NCBI GenBank assembly: GCA_009783395.1
Contig: WRHA01000333.1
Coordinates: 1-8,170, forward strand
Reading direction: 5' to 3'
DNA length: 8,170 bases
Origin: Defluviitaleaceae bacterium
Lineage (GTDB): Bacteria; Bacillota; Clostridia; Lachnospirales; WQUN01
Part shown: piece by piece, positions 1 through 6,118 of the stretch
Numbering within the stretch: position 1 is the first letter of the stretch
How the letters are laid out: every line of letters starts with the position of its first letter
The notes under the pieces: generated by a model
Seen by the model: the letters and a program-made list of their open reading frames with translations, nothing else
Databases searched by the model: none
Told to the model about the DNA's origin: nothing
Position numbers and translations under genes: made by a program

Positions 1-788
1 TCGTGTTCCGGCGCGAGAACCATGAAAGTCGCGCCGTAAAGCGTGTCGGCGCGGGTGGTGAACGCACGAATTTTAAGCGGCGTATCGGCGATTTCAAAAT
101 CCAGCTCTGCGCCGTAACTTTTGCCGACCCAATCCGATTGCATTTTTTTAACTTTTTCCGGCCAATCAAGCCCGTTCAAGTCCTCAAGCAGGCGGTCGGC
201 GTACTCGGTAATTTTAAGCATCCACTGCCGCAGATTTTTTTTCGTAGCCGTGCCGTGACACCGCTCGCACACGCCGCCGACGGCCTCTTCATTCGCCAAA
301 ACGACCTTGCACGTCGGGCACCAGTTTAGGGGCATTTCCTTTTCATAAGCAAGCCCCTTTTCAAACATCCGCGCAAAGATCCACTGCGTCCATTTGTAAT
401 AAGCGGGGTCGGTTGTATCCAGTTCGTTATCCCAGTCGTAAATCGTACTCATTTCGCCGAGCTGGCGTTTCATGCTTGCGATATTTTCCGCCGTGGAAAT
501 TTTGGGATGCATCTTTTTCTTTATGGCGTTATTTTCTGCAGGAAGCCCAAACGCGTCCCATCCCATCGGGTGAAGCACATGAAAGCCCTGCAAAATTTTA
601 TGCCGCGAAAGCACATCGCTTAAAACATATCCGCGCCAATGCCCGACATGTAAGCCCACGCCCGACGGGTACGGAAACATATCGAGGCAATAAAATTTGG
701 ACCTGCCTTCCGCGCCTTTTTGAATCGGATTTTCGGCCCAATTTTTTCGCCATTTTTTTTCCACTGCCATAAAGTCATATTTCCCCAC
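1..788 (-). CDS. leuS: Leucyl-tRNA synthetase, N-terminal part (3' end outside window)
   Basis: Class I aminoacyl-tRNA synthetase that charges tRNA-Leu with leucine in the cytoplasm. About 262 residues are visible with no frame interruption; the family is usually 800-900 residues, so the gene runs off the window edge. Seen in order: an N-terminal MGKYDF...VEKKW segment typical of the family, the PYPSG block and HIGH-type motif HVGH (residues 47-50) of the Rossmann fold, GWDAFGLPAEN, a zinc-type pair of CxxC motifs (C157/C160 and C174/C177), the segment LDWPEKV, and the start of the CP1 editing domain with its threonine-rich motif TTRADT close to the edge. The usual TTRPDT proline is alanine here. 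I chose the GTG at 788 because a GGAGG lies 8 nt upstream and the protein then starts as family members do. An in-frame ATG at 803 has no Shine-Dalgarno sequence, and the ATG at 770 would trim the conserved start. It follows the permease gene by 27 nt. Confidence 0.97.
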   Translation of the reverse strand, partial: MGKYDFMAVEKKWRKNWAENPIQKGAEGRSKFYCLDMFPYPSGVGLHVGHWRGYVLSDVLSRHKILQGFHVLHPMGWDAFGLPAENNAIKKKMHPKISTAENIASMKRQLGEMSTIYDWDNELDTTDPAYYKWTQWIFARMFEKGLAYEKEMPLNWCPTCKVVLANEEAVGGVCERCHGTATKKNLRQWMLKITEYADRLLEDLNGLDWPEKVKKMQSDWVGKSYGAELDFEIADTPLKIRAFTTRADTLYGATFMVLAPEH

Positions 789-796
789 AATAATCG

Positions 797-801
797 CCTC
801 C
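797..801 (-). promoter_or_regulatory. Ribosome binding site of leuS
   Basis: GGAGG on the minus strand, 8 nt ahead of the GTG at 788. It decides the start: the in-frame ATG at 803 sits immediately upstream of this motif and has no such site of its own. Confidence 0.75.
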
Positions 802-815
802 ATATTTTGCTTAAA

Positions 816-2069
816 TTACAGCATAATTCCCGGGAAGAAGAACTCGCCGATGTAGCGTACCGCTACGCCGGCGGCAAGCCCCAGAAACGGATTTTTCGTA
901 AGTGCGGTTATGGCCATTGCCGTTGAACCCATTATGATATGCCCGTTTCCTACGCCTTCCGCAGGAGCGAAAAGAAATATATTTCGGATGTTTGGAATAA
1001 AGGTTGAGAAAAATCCGATTATGAACAAAAACCCGGTGATTGCCTGAACGGGAACGTATTTCACGGCCTTTGTCATAAGCCCGAGCATGAGCAAAATCAT
1101 GCAAAGAAGCATCATCGCGACGCCCGCAAGTACCGGCCATTGCGTCGCGGTTGTGGCGGAAATAATCGCGCCGACGGGTGCGCCGCCGAAAATTATGCTT
1201 GGAATATCGGCAAGCGAGTTGATTACGGTGAGATGGTCAAAATTTTGCATGTAGAGAGGATTTCCGTAGTCATCACGCAGACCTAGGTTTTGCGTTGCTG
1301 TGCCGAAAGCTATGTTCGTACCGATGTTAAGCGTAATAAACGCCAGCGCGAAATAAATTGCCTCAACTCCGAGCTTCGGCTTAATAATTTTAAAATCCGC
1401 CCAATATTCTTTCGTCCAGAAGCGCGGATTTTCATTTTGCTCCATGTCGCCCGTGTAGCCTGCGTCTTTTGCCATTTGCAAAATATCCACGCGGCGGCCG
1501 CGTTTTCCTGTCTTAGGATCTTTTTGCAGAAAAACGAAATCCAGCGTCGCGAGGGTTACGCTTACCGCAATCACATAAACAAGCGCGTTGGGATTACGAT
1601 AGGGCGACGGGCCGGGATGGTCAAAAATAAAATAGATGTGCGTCGCCAGAGCGGAAACAAAGGCAATTATGGCGGTGCGCTTGTTTTGCTTCAACATATC
1701 GAAGCTTATTCCCGCAACCATAAGGCCGACGCCCGCCATCATTCCCCACAAAACAGGCTGACCCACCCAATCCGCAATCCGCGTAATTGAGCCTGTCAGC
1801 CCCATGGGTACCATCACGATAACAGCAATTAAGAGTGCTGCAATCCGCTGGTTTACGTTTTTCATGTGGTGCGTAACCGTTAAAATCGAGCTTTGCCCCG
1901 AAATCGGTGTAATCGAGCCGGTAAGTAAGTTACCGATCGCACCGACAAGAAACGCAAACGCCGTCGGTTTCATTTTGTAGCCCTGCGCCGCCGCCCACGC
2001 AAGCATTGTCAGCCCGTTAAGCGCGACGAATACAACGGCCAGGCCAAACACAGATAAATCCTGAAACAT
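816..2069 (-). CDS. NCS2-type permease (probable nucleobase/purine transporter)
   Basis: Polytopic inner-membrane protein of 417 residues, most like the nucleobase:cation symporter-2 (xanthine/uracil/hypoxanthine) superfamily. The substrate cannot be read from the sequence. It has a series of hydrophobic helices with glycine- and proline-rich breaks, including TGSITPISGQSS (residues 50-61), a GMMAGVGLMVAG helix (109-120), GGAPVGAIISAT (295-306) and a last helical stretch from about 380. A hydrophilic segment at about 182-233 (QKDPKTGKRGRR to KIIKPKLG), roughly 50 residues with many charges, splits the helices into two groups. I see no clean NAT signature motif. The start at 2069 is supported by a purine-rich GAGGAGA site 6 nt upstream. 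The gene lies 40 nt after the phoR-type gene and 27 nt before leuS, so it may be read from the Pho operon or from its own candidate promoter at 2098-2126. The family call is moderately sure, and a function in purine salvage is inference. Confidence 0.75.
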   Translation of the reverse strand: MFQDLSVFGLAVVFVALNGLTMLAWAAAQGYKMKPTAFAFLVGAIGNLLTGSITPISGQSSILTVTHHMKNVNQRIAALLIAVIVMVPMGLTGSITRIADWVGQPVLWGMMAGVGLMVAGISFDMLKQNKRTAIIAFVSALATHIYFIFDHPGPSPYRNPNALVYVIAVSVTLATLDFVFLQKDPKTGKRGRRVDILQMAKDAGYTGDMEQNENPRFWTKEYWADFKIIKPKLGVEAIYFALAFITLNIGTNIAFGTATQNLGLRDDYGNPLYMQNFDHLTVINSLADIPSIIFGGAPVGAIISATTATQWPVLAGVAMMLLCMILLMLGLMTKAVKYVPVQAITGFLFIIGFFSTFIPNIRNIFLFAPAEGVGNGHIIMGSTAMAITALTKNPFLGLAAGVAVRYIGEFFFPGIML

Positions 2070-2075
2070 AAGCCA

Positions 2076-2082
2076 TCTCCTC
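2076..2082 (-). promoter_or_regulatory. Ribosome binding site of the NCS2 permease
   Basis: GAGGAGA on the minus strand, 6 nt before the ATG at 2069. It supports that start codon. Confidence 0.7.
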
Positions 2083-2097
2083 GTAAATTTTTCCTAC

Positions 2098-2126
2098 ATG
2101 ATAGCAGTACTAAAACTCCACTGCAA
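2098..2126 (-). promoter_or_regulatory. Candidate sigma-70/A promoter with extended -10, ahead of permease-leuS
   Basis: On the minus strand, TTGCAG (2126-2121) is followed after exactly 17 nt by TATCAT (2103-2098), five of six bases of the -10 consensus. A TG dinucleotide one base upstream of the hexamer makes an extended -10 (TGCTATCAT). The -35 matches only three of six bases, which extended -10 promoters tolerate. It overlaps the last codons and the stop of the phoR-type gene and would give a short leader before the permease ATG at 2069. Prediction by eye only. Confidence 0.4.
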
Positions 2127-3768
2127 CATCCGTGCCTATTGCCGGCTTGCTTTTCAGTGAAAGTTTCCAGCCATACAGCGCGCAAACATGTTTTACAATC
2201 GACAGACCAAGCCCCGTGCTTTGTGACGAGCGATTTTTTTCGACTTGATAAAAACGCTCGAAAATTTTCGTGTGTTCGTCGGGGGAGATGCCTATGCCAT
2301 TGTCGGAAACGGTTATGCTTGGGGATTTGCTTATTGTAACGGTGACCTTGCCGCCGTGTTTATTGTAGCGCACGGCATTTTCGATTAAATTTTTTACTAT
2401 ATCAAAGACATGATGCTGCTCGGCGGAAATTATTGCATCGCCGCTTGTTGTAAAGTGAATGCCCTTGTCATCGATTGCGCCGGATATTGTTTCGCGAACC
2501 TCGGCAACTGTTTTTGCAAGCGAAACCGGAACAAGGTTTTTTACCTCCTCCGTGTTTTCAAGCTCAGACAGGTTTAGCATGTCGCTAATCAGATTAATCA
2601 TGCGATTTGTTTCGCGGGTTATGCCTGCGATGTATTTTTCCAAATTTTCGTCACGGTTGTTTATCGCGCTGAGTTCGTTGAATCCGCGAATTGCCGTAAG
2701 CGGCGTTTTAAGTTCGTGGGATGCGTTTGCGAAAAATTCCTCGCGTCGTTTTGCATTTTCACGATTCTCGGTAATATCGGCAAGCACGACCATTGTAAGC
2801 TCTGTGTCGGGCAGGCGTTTGATTTTAACGAGATAATATCTTCCGTTAAGCACGGCTTCATACAAAATATTTTTAGACTTTTTCACACACTCTCTAATTT
2901 TCGCATTTAAATCGTTGCAAGACACCAAGTAATTTGTTTTTCTGCCCATTATATCGGGCAAGGAGTTAAACATCATCAATGCAGCGGGGTTTGTAAGCAA
3001 AATTCGTTCGTTTCCGTCAACGACAAGAATTCCGTCGCCGATGCTGTCCAAGATGAATGATAATTTATTCTTCTCGTCGTTTAGCGCGGAAAGTGTGTTT
3101 TGTAAAACATGTGCAACATCGTCGATTTCGCGTGTGATTTTATTTATTTCGTCATAACTTTCTAAAATGGGGGAGTTTTCTCCGCGTGCAAGTTTTCGCA
3201 GTTTTTTTTCAATCGCGCTGAAGGGCATTAAAATCTTGTTAGTCATTCCGCGCACAACAAGGAAGCAAATCAGCGCGAGTGTGCCGAGCAGAGCAATCAA
3301 AAGAGGCAGTGTCTGCATTACATATGCGTCAATTTGTGTAGCGGGAATAGCTGCGCGAATAAAAATAAAGTCATCGCCGCCACCCACTTTTAGCGCGTAA
3401 TAAATAAAATCAGCACCGCGAGTGTGTGAGTAGCGTAAAAAAACCTCCGGATTTTCATGCATGGCGGCAATAATTTCGGGGCGCAGAAGGTAATTTTCGT
3501 CGGTGTAAGCCTCTTGTGGCCGATTGTCGGCAAGCAGCCGACCCGTTGACGAAATTACCGTGATGCGCGTGTTTTCCCCCGCATTTACGAATTTTTGCAA
3601 ATCTATGCCGTCGTGATAAAGCTCTGCCAAAATATGTGTGATTTCTTCAACCGTACTTTTTGCGATATTTAAATTGTTGCGGTTGGTTACATAAACCGAT
3701 ACAACAAGGAAGCTTATAAGCCCTGCGAAAATTATCAAAATTGTATACAGGAAAAGTCGTTTTTTCAT
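2110..3768 (-). CDS. phoR: PhoR-type phosphate-response sensor histidine kinase
   Basis: Membrane sensor kinase of 552 residues that should phosphorylate the adjacent PhoB-type regulator. Seen in order: transmembrane helix 1 (about 7-27), an extracytoplasmic domain (about 30-150), helix 2 (about 152-173), a HAMP-like linker (174-230), a PAS domain (about 233-332, with ILDSIGDGILVVD), the HisKA dimerisation domain with the phospho-acceptor H351 in ASHELKTPLTAIRGF, and a complete HATPase_c domain: N box around N460/N464 (KNLIENAVRYN), G1 box DNGIGI (489-494), F box FERFY (503-507) and G2 box TGLGLSIVK (518-526). All catalytic boxes are present, so an active kinase is expected. The ATG at 3768 overlaps the regulator's stop by 4 nt (ATGA), implying coupled translation. 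The phosphate role is inferred from the HAMP-PAS-HisKA-HATPase architecture and from lying after pstCAB-phoU. A paralogue with another stimulus cannot be excluded, but the context argues strongly for PhoR. Confidence 0.92.
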   Translation of the reverse strand: MKKRLFLYTILIIFAGLISFLVVSVYVTNRNNLNIAKSTVEEITHILAELYHDGIDLQKFVNAGENTRITVISSTGRLLADNRPQEAYTDENYLLRPEIIAAMHENPEVFLRYSHTRGADFIYYALKVGGGDDFIFIRAAIPATQIDAYVMQTLPLLIALLGTLALICFLVVRGMTNKILMPFSAIEKKLRKLARGENSPILESYDEINKITREIDDVAHVLQNTLSALNDEKNKLSFILDSIGDGILVVDGNERILLTNPAALMMFNSLPDIMGRKTNYLVSCNDLNAKIRECVKKSKNILYEAVLNGRYYLVKIKRLPDTELTMVVLADITENRENAKRREEFFANASHELKTPLTAIRGFNELSAINNRDENLEKYIAGITRETNRMINLISDMLNLSELENTEEVKNLVPVSLAKTVAEVRETISGAIDDKGIHFTTSGDAIISAEQHHVFDIVKNLIENAVRYNKHGGKVTVTISKSPSITVSDNGIGISPDEHTKIFERFYQVEKNRSSQSTGLGLSIVKHVCALYGWKLSLKSKPAIGTDVAVEF

Positions 3769-4427
3769 GTCAGCATATACCCCACGCCTCGTATTGTTTT
3801 TATGCTCGCGACGCTTCCGGATTCTTTCAGTTTTTTTCGCAGTTCCTTGATGTGAATATCGAGCGTGCGTGTTTCGCCGATAAAATCATCGCCCCATACG
3901 TTTTTAAAAATGACTTCGCGCTCCTGCACTTTTTCTGCGTTATTGCATAAAAAACCCAGCAGGTTAAATTCCTTCAAGGTAGTTTGCAAAACCATGCCGT
4001 TTGCGACAACCACGTGCTTTTCCATGTCAAATTCGATGTCCTTGAAAATATTTTTTTGTGCCGCGGCGGGTTGCTTGCGCAGATTTGCTTTAACCCGCGC
4101 AATAAGCTCCAAAACCCCGAACGGCTTTGAAATATAATCGTCCGCGCCCATGTTGAGCCCTTTGACTTTTGAAACTTCGTCGCCTTTTGCCGAAACCATG
4201 ATTACGGGAATATTATAAGATTTGAGGCGCGAGAGGATGCTGAAACCATCGTTTCCGGGCAGCATTACATCCAGTAAAACAAGGTCGGGTCGGTCGGATT
4301 TTTCAAGCGCGTAAAAAAAAGACGCACCGTCGCCGAAACATGTACATTCGAATTCGCCTTCCAGCGTATATGTGTACACCTCCTGCAACGATGCATCGTC
4401 TTCAACCACAAATATCTTTTTCCTCAT
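3765..4427 (-). CDS. phoB: PhoB/PhoP-type OmpR-family response regulator
   Basis: DNA-binding response regulator of 220 residues, expected to activate Pho regulon promoters, including that of pstS, when phosphate is low. The receiver domain (1 to about 117) keeps the acidic pair E9/D10/D11 region (VVEDDA), the phospho-acceptor D53 in LLDVMLPGNDG, the switch serine S79 (VSA) and K101 (SKPF). The C-terminal winged helix (about 125-220) shows the OmpR-type recognition region GETRTLDIHIKELRKKL and the closing wing TIRGVGYML. Length and domain layout match the family exactly. The ATG at 4427 lacks a good Shine-Dalgarno sequence. Directly upstream lies one copy of the ~80-nt repeat, whose ATG opens a four-codon mini-ORF ending on the phoB start. 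Translation may therefore be coupled to that mini-ORF. Bacillota often name this gene phoP; phoB is used here for the linked pst-phoU context. Confidence 0.93.
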   Translation of the reverse strand: MRKKIFVVEDDASLQEVYTYTLEGEFECTCFGDGASFFYALEKSDRPDLVLLDVMLPGNDGFSILSRLKSYNIPVIMVSAKGDEVSKVKGLNMGADDYISKPFGVLELIARVKANLRKQPAAAQKNIFKDIEFDMEKHVVVANGMVLQTTLKEFNLLGFLCNNAEKVQEREVIFKNVWGDDFIGETRTLDIHIKELRKKLKESGSVASIKTIRGVGYMLT

Positions 4428-4438
4428 ACTTTTGCCAT
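4424..4438 (-). other. Four-codon mini-ORF (Met-Ala-Lys-Val-stop) overlapping the phoB start
   Basis: ATG GCA AAA GTA TGA on the minus strand. Its TGA shares bases with the phoB ATG (TATGAGG). The ATGGCAAAA is the same sequence that begins pstB in the other repeat copy. A role in coupled translation of phoB is possible but only inferred; no strong Shine-Dalgarno sequence precedes it. Confidence 0.35.
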
Positions 4439-4510
4439 TCGCTGAGCACTTAATGTGTTGTTAGAAATCGGTCGCCCGCGTTCCTCTCGTTCATTTTTAG
4501 ACTTTGCCTC
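4430..4510 (-). repeat. Intergenic repeat, copy A (phoU-phoB gap)
   Basis: This ~81-nt element aligns with 6037-6118. Exact shared blocks are a 16-mer at 4430-4445 (minus strand TCAGCGAATGGCAAAA), a 14-mer at 4471-4484 (GGAACGCGGGCGAC), and the outer end GAGGCAAA near 4503-4510. Spacing between the two long blocks is 25 nt here and 24 nt in copy B, and the segment between them has diverged. It fills the 69-nt gap completely and runs into the last codons of phoU. No terminal target duplication or coding content was found. Confidence 0.8.
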
Positions 4511-5138
4511 GAATTAAAAATGCGGTGTGTTCGCCGATATTTACGGCATGATCGCCGATACGCTCGAGATATTTCGCGACCATGATCAGCTGTAGCCCTT
4601 GCTTGGCATCTTGTGGATTTTTTTGAATAATCGAAACAAGGTCGTTCATTATTATATCAAAAAGCGCGTCGGCCTTGTCGTCGGTTTCATCGATGGACAG
4701 GGCGAGCTGTAAGTCGCGGTTTATATACGCCTGCACGGCATCTTTTATCATCTGGATTATTATAACGCCCATTTGCCGAATATTTTCCGGTATATCAATG
4801 TTTGTGTCGGCGAGTTTTATGGTGATTTTTGCAATATCTTTGGATTGGTCGCCGATGCGCTCGAGATCTTTTATGATTTTAAGCGTGGCGGAAACTTCGC
4901 GGAAATCGCTTGCGACGGGATGCTCCATCACCAAAAGGCGCAGACACGCCTTTTCAATTTTTCGCTCAAGCTTATCGATGGTTTTTTCTATTGTTTTAAC
5001 TTCCCGAGCAATTTCCAAATCTTTTTCCGCAAACGCCCCTACGCTTTTTTCACAAACATCCTCTGCGTGGCGGCACATTAATACGAGTTTGTCAAAAATA
5101 GCCTGCAATTTTTTTCGATAATCCACTCTGATTGTCAT
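4497..5138 (-). CDS. phoU: Phosphate transport system regulator PhoU
   Basis: Cytoplasmic helical protein of 213 residues that in characterised systems links the PstSCAB transporter to PhoR and keeps the Pho response off when phosphate is plentiful. It has the two tandem three-helix PhoU repeats, each with its metal-binding signature: DLERIGDQSKDIA (about 91-103) and YLERIGDHAVNIGE (about 191-204). Charged residues alternate with hydrophobic heptad-like positions throughout, and the length is normal for the family. The start at 5138 is supported by an AGGAGAGG site 8 nt upstream, separated from the ATG by an A-rich run. It follows pstB after a 133-nt gap with no recognisable promoter, and its 3' end lies inside repeat copy A, so the last codons (RGKV) are spelled by repeat sequence. 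Confidence 0.97.
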   Translation of the reverse strand: MTIRVDYRKKLQAIFDKLVLMCRHAEDVCEKSVGAFAEKDLEIAREVKTIEKTIDKLERKIEKACLRLLVMEHPVASDFREVSATLKIIKDLERIGDQSKDIAKITIKLADTNIDIPENIRQMGVIIIQMIKDAVQAYINRDLQLALSIDETDDKADALFDIIMNDLVSIIQKNPQDAKQGLQLIMVAKYLERIGDHAVNIGEHTAFLIRGKV

Positions 5139-5146
5139 TTTTTTTG

Positions 5147-5154
5147 CCTCTCCT
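5147..5154 (-). promoter_or_regulatory. Ribosome binding site of phoU
   Basis: AGGAGAGG on the minus strand, 8 nt before the ATG at 5138. It is among the strongest Shine-Dalgarno sequences in the window, in contrast to the neighbouring pstB and phoB starts, which lack one. Confidence 0.75.
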
Positions 5155-5256
5155 ATTCAAGCCAAGTCGGCGAGTATCATTCTCTATATCCCCGGAAAAC
5201 CGTATCCGGCTTCGAGACGTAACGTCGCCCACCACCAAATGTCCACGGTGCCCACT

Positions 5257-5271
5257 GCGCGCTTGGCGCGC
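5257..5271 (-). other. Stem-loop directly after pstB (not terminator-like)
   Basis: GCGCGC repeated about a three-base loop gives a perfect 6-bp G+C stem starting one base after the pstB stop. No T-run follows on the minus strand, so a rho-independent terminator is unlikely. It could stabilise or process the pstSCAB part of the transcript relative to phoU-phoBR. Confidence 0.5.
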
Positions 5272-6045
5272 CTATCCGAATCGTCCTGTTACGTAGTTTT
5301 CTGTGCGTTTGTCCTTTGGATTTGAGAAAATTTGTCGCGTCTTGTCATATTCGACTACCTCGCCCATCAGGAAAAATGCGGTTTTGTCGGAAATGCGTGT
5401 TGCCTGCTGCATGTTGTGCGTTACGATTACGATGGTGTATGTTTTTTTAAGCTCGCGGATCAAATCCTCTATCGTTCCTGTTGAAATCGGGTCGAGCGCG
5501 GAGGTTGGTTCATCCATTAGGATTATTTTTGGCTCGGCGGCAAGGGTGCGTGCAATGCAGAGGCGTTGCTGTTGCCCGCCGGAAAGCCCGAGCGCGGATT
5601 TTTTCAGTCGATCCCGCACCTCGTCCCAAAGAGCGGCTTGTTTCAGCGAGCGTTCAACGATTTCGTCGAGACGCGCCTTCTTTTTTACACCATATGTGCG
5701 CGGCGCAAAGGCGATATTATCGTAAATGGACATCGGAAAAGGGTTCGGCTTTTGAAAAACCATGCCGACATTTTTGCGAAGCAGTGTTACATCAGTATTT
5801 TTGTCGTAAATATCCTGCTCGCCGATTTTTATCTCGCCGGTGATTTTGCAATTTTGAATCAAATCGTTCATGCGATTGAAAACACGGATAAATGTCGATT
5901 TTCCGCATCCCGACGGCCCGATAAATGCCGTGACTTTGTTCGCGCCGATTTCCATGGGCATGTCATTTCCAATGCCTTTAAGCGCGTGAAAATCTCCGTA
6001 ATATAAATTGCAATTGTTAATAGAAATATTCACTGTTTTTGCCAT
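5272..6045 (-). CDS. pstB: Phosphate ABC transporter ATP-binding protein PstB
   Basis: Cytoplasmic ATPase of 257 residues that drives phosphate import through PstA-PstC. Every functional ABC motif is present: Walker [10 protein letters not shown] (43-51), Q-loop Q98 in [15 protein letters not shown], signature LSGGQQQR (154-161), Walker B IILMDEP with catalytic E179, D-loop SALD (182-185) and H-loop H210. The [12 protein letters not shown] stretch is diagnostic of PstB. There is a slight expansion between the first strand and Walker A ([16 protein letters not shown]). The frame is open upstream to 6243, but the start is placed at the ATG at 6045 because family similarity begins there ([23 protein letters not shown]). 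That ATG has no Shine-Dalgarno sequence within normal distance and is supplied by repeat copy B; a possible hairpin ends 5 nt before it. It lies 71 nt after pstA. Confidence 0.97.
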   Translation of the reverse strand: MAKTVNISINNCNLYYGDFHALKGIGNDMPMEIGANKVTAFIGPSGCGKSTFIRVFNRMNDLIQNCKITGEIKIGEQDIYDKNTDVTLLRKNVGMVFQKPNPFPMSIYDNIAFAPRTYGVKKKARLDEIVERSLKQAALWDEVRDRLKKSALGLSGGQQQRLCIARTLAAEPKIILMDEPTSALDPISTGTIEDLIRELKKTYTIVIVTHNMQQATRISDKTAFFLMGEVVEYDKTRQIFSNPKDKRTENYVTGRFG

Positions 6046-6118
6046 TCGCTGAACGCACAAATTCCTGATGAAATTCGTCGCCCGCGTTCCCTTCTTCGAT
6101 TTTTCACACTTTTGCCTC
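6037..6118 (-). repeat. Intergenic repeat, copy B (pstA-pstB gap)
   Basis: This 82-nt partner of 4430-4510 in the same orientation shares an exact 16-mer (6037-6052), an exact 14-mer (6077-6090) and GAGGCAAA at the other end (near 6111-6118). It fills the whole 71-nt gap, begins inside the pstA stop and ends after the first codons of pstB, so its conserved ATGGCAAAA is the pstB start. Length differences of one base between copies shift the reading frame, which favours a DNA- or RNA-level element over a coding one. Confidence 0.8.
6051..6089 (-). promoter_or_regulatory. Possible stem-loop just upstream of the pstB start
   Basis: On the minus strand GAACGC (6089-6084) can pair with GCGTTC (6056-6051). 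Inside it ACGAATTTC (6078-6070) can pair with GGAATTTGT (6065-6057), two G-U pairs included, over the loop ATCA. A 5-nt bulge separates the two helices. The structure ends 5 nt before the ATG. In repeat copy A the inner helix is not preserved, so function is uncertain. Confidence 0.4.

Larger units (their letters stand above)
5139..5271 (-). other. pstB-phoU intergenic region, 133 nt, GC-rich with hairpins
   Basis: No gene and no convincing promoter. Reading with transcription it holds a perfect hairpin just after the pstB stop (5271-5257), a GACG/CGTC inverted repeat near 5216-5226, a CCGGA/TCCGG inverted repeat (5209-5192), and then the phoU Shine-Dalgarno sequence. It also contains GGGCGACG, which matches part of the repeat found in the two other gaps, but no longer similarity to it. 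Confidence 0.6.

Noticed and set aside
750..759. Runs of eight A/T (in leuS near its start, in the phoU leader, in phoB) as programmed slippage sites.
   Set aside because: All coding frames continue correctly through them; A-runs from Lys and T-runs from Phe codons are enough to explain them.
1255..1296. QNLGLRDDYG in the permease as a NAT signature motif.
   Set aside because: Only Q-N-x-G and the final G fit; the threonine is tyrosine and the motif lies in a polar loop, so the match is likely chance.
1290..1790. Open frame of 166 codons on the plus strand within the permease gene.
   Set aside because: Antisense shadow of the permease: composition is not protein-like, no family resemblance, no ribosome binding site, and it crosses conserved permease segments.
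4446..4470. CTAACA and TTAAGT 5 nt apart upstream of phoB as a Bacillus-type Pho box.
   Set aside because: Only partial matches to TTAACA, just two units, and no nearby promoter. The main Pho-controlled promoter should lie upstream of pstS, outside the window.
5257..5271. Stem-loop after pstB as an intrinsic terminator.
   Set aside because: No T-run follows the stem on the transcribed strand.
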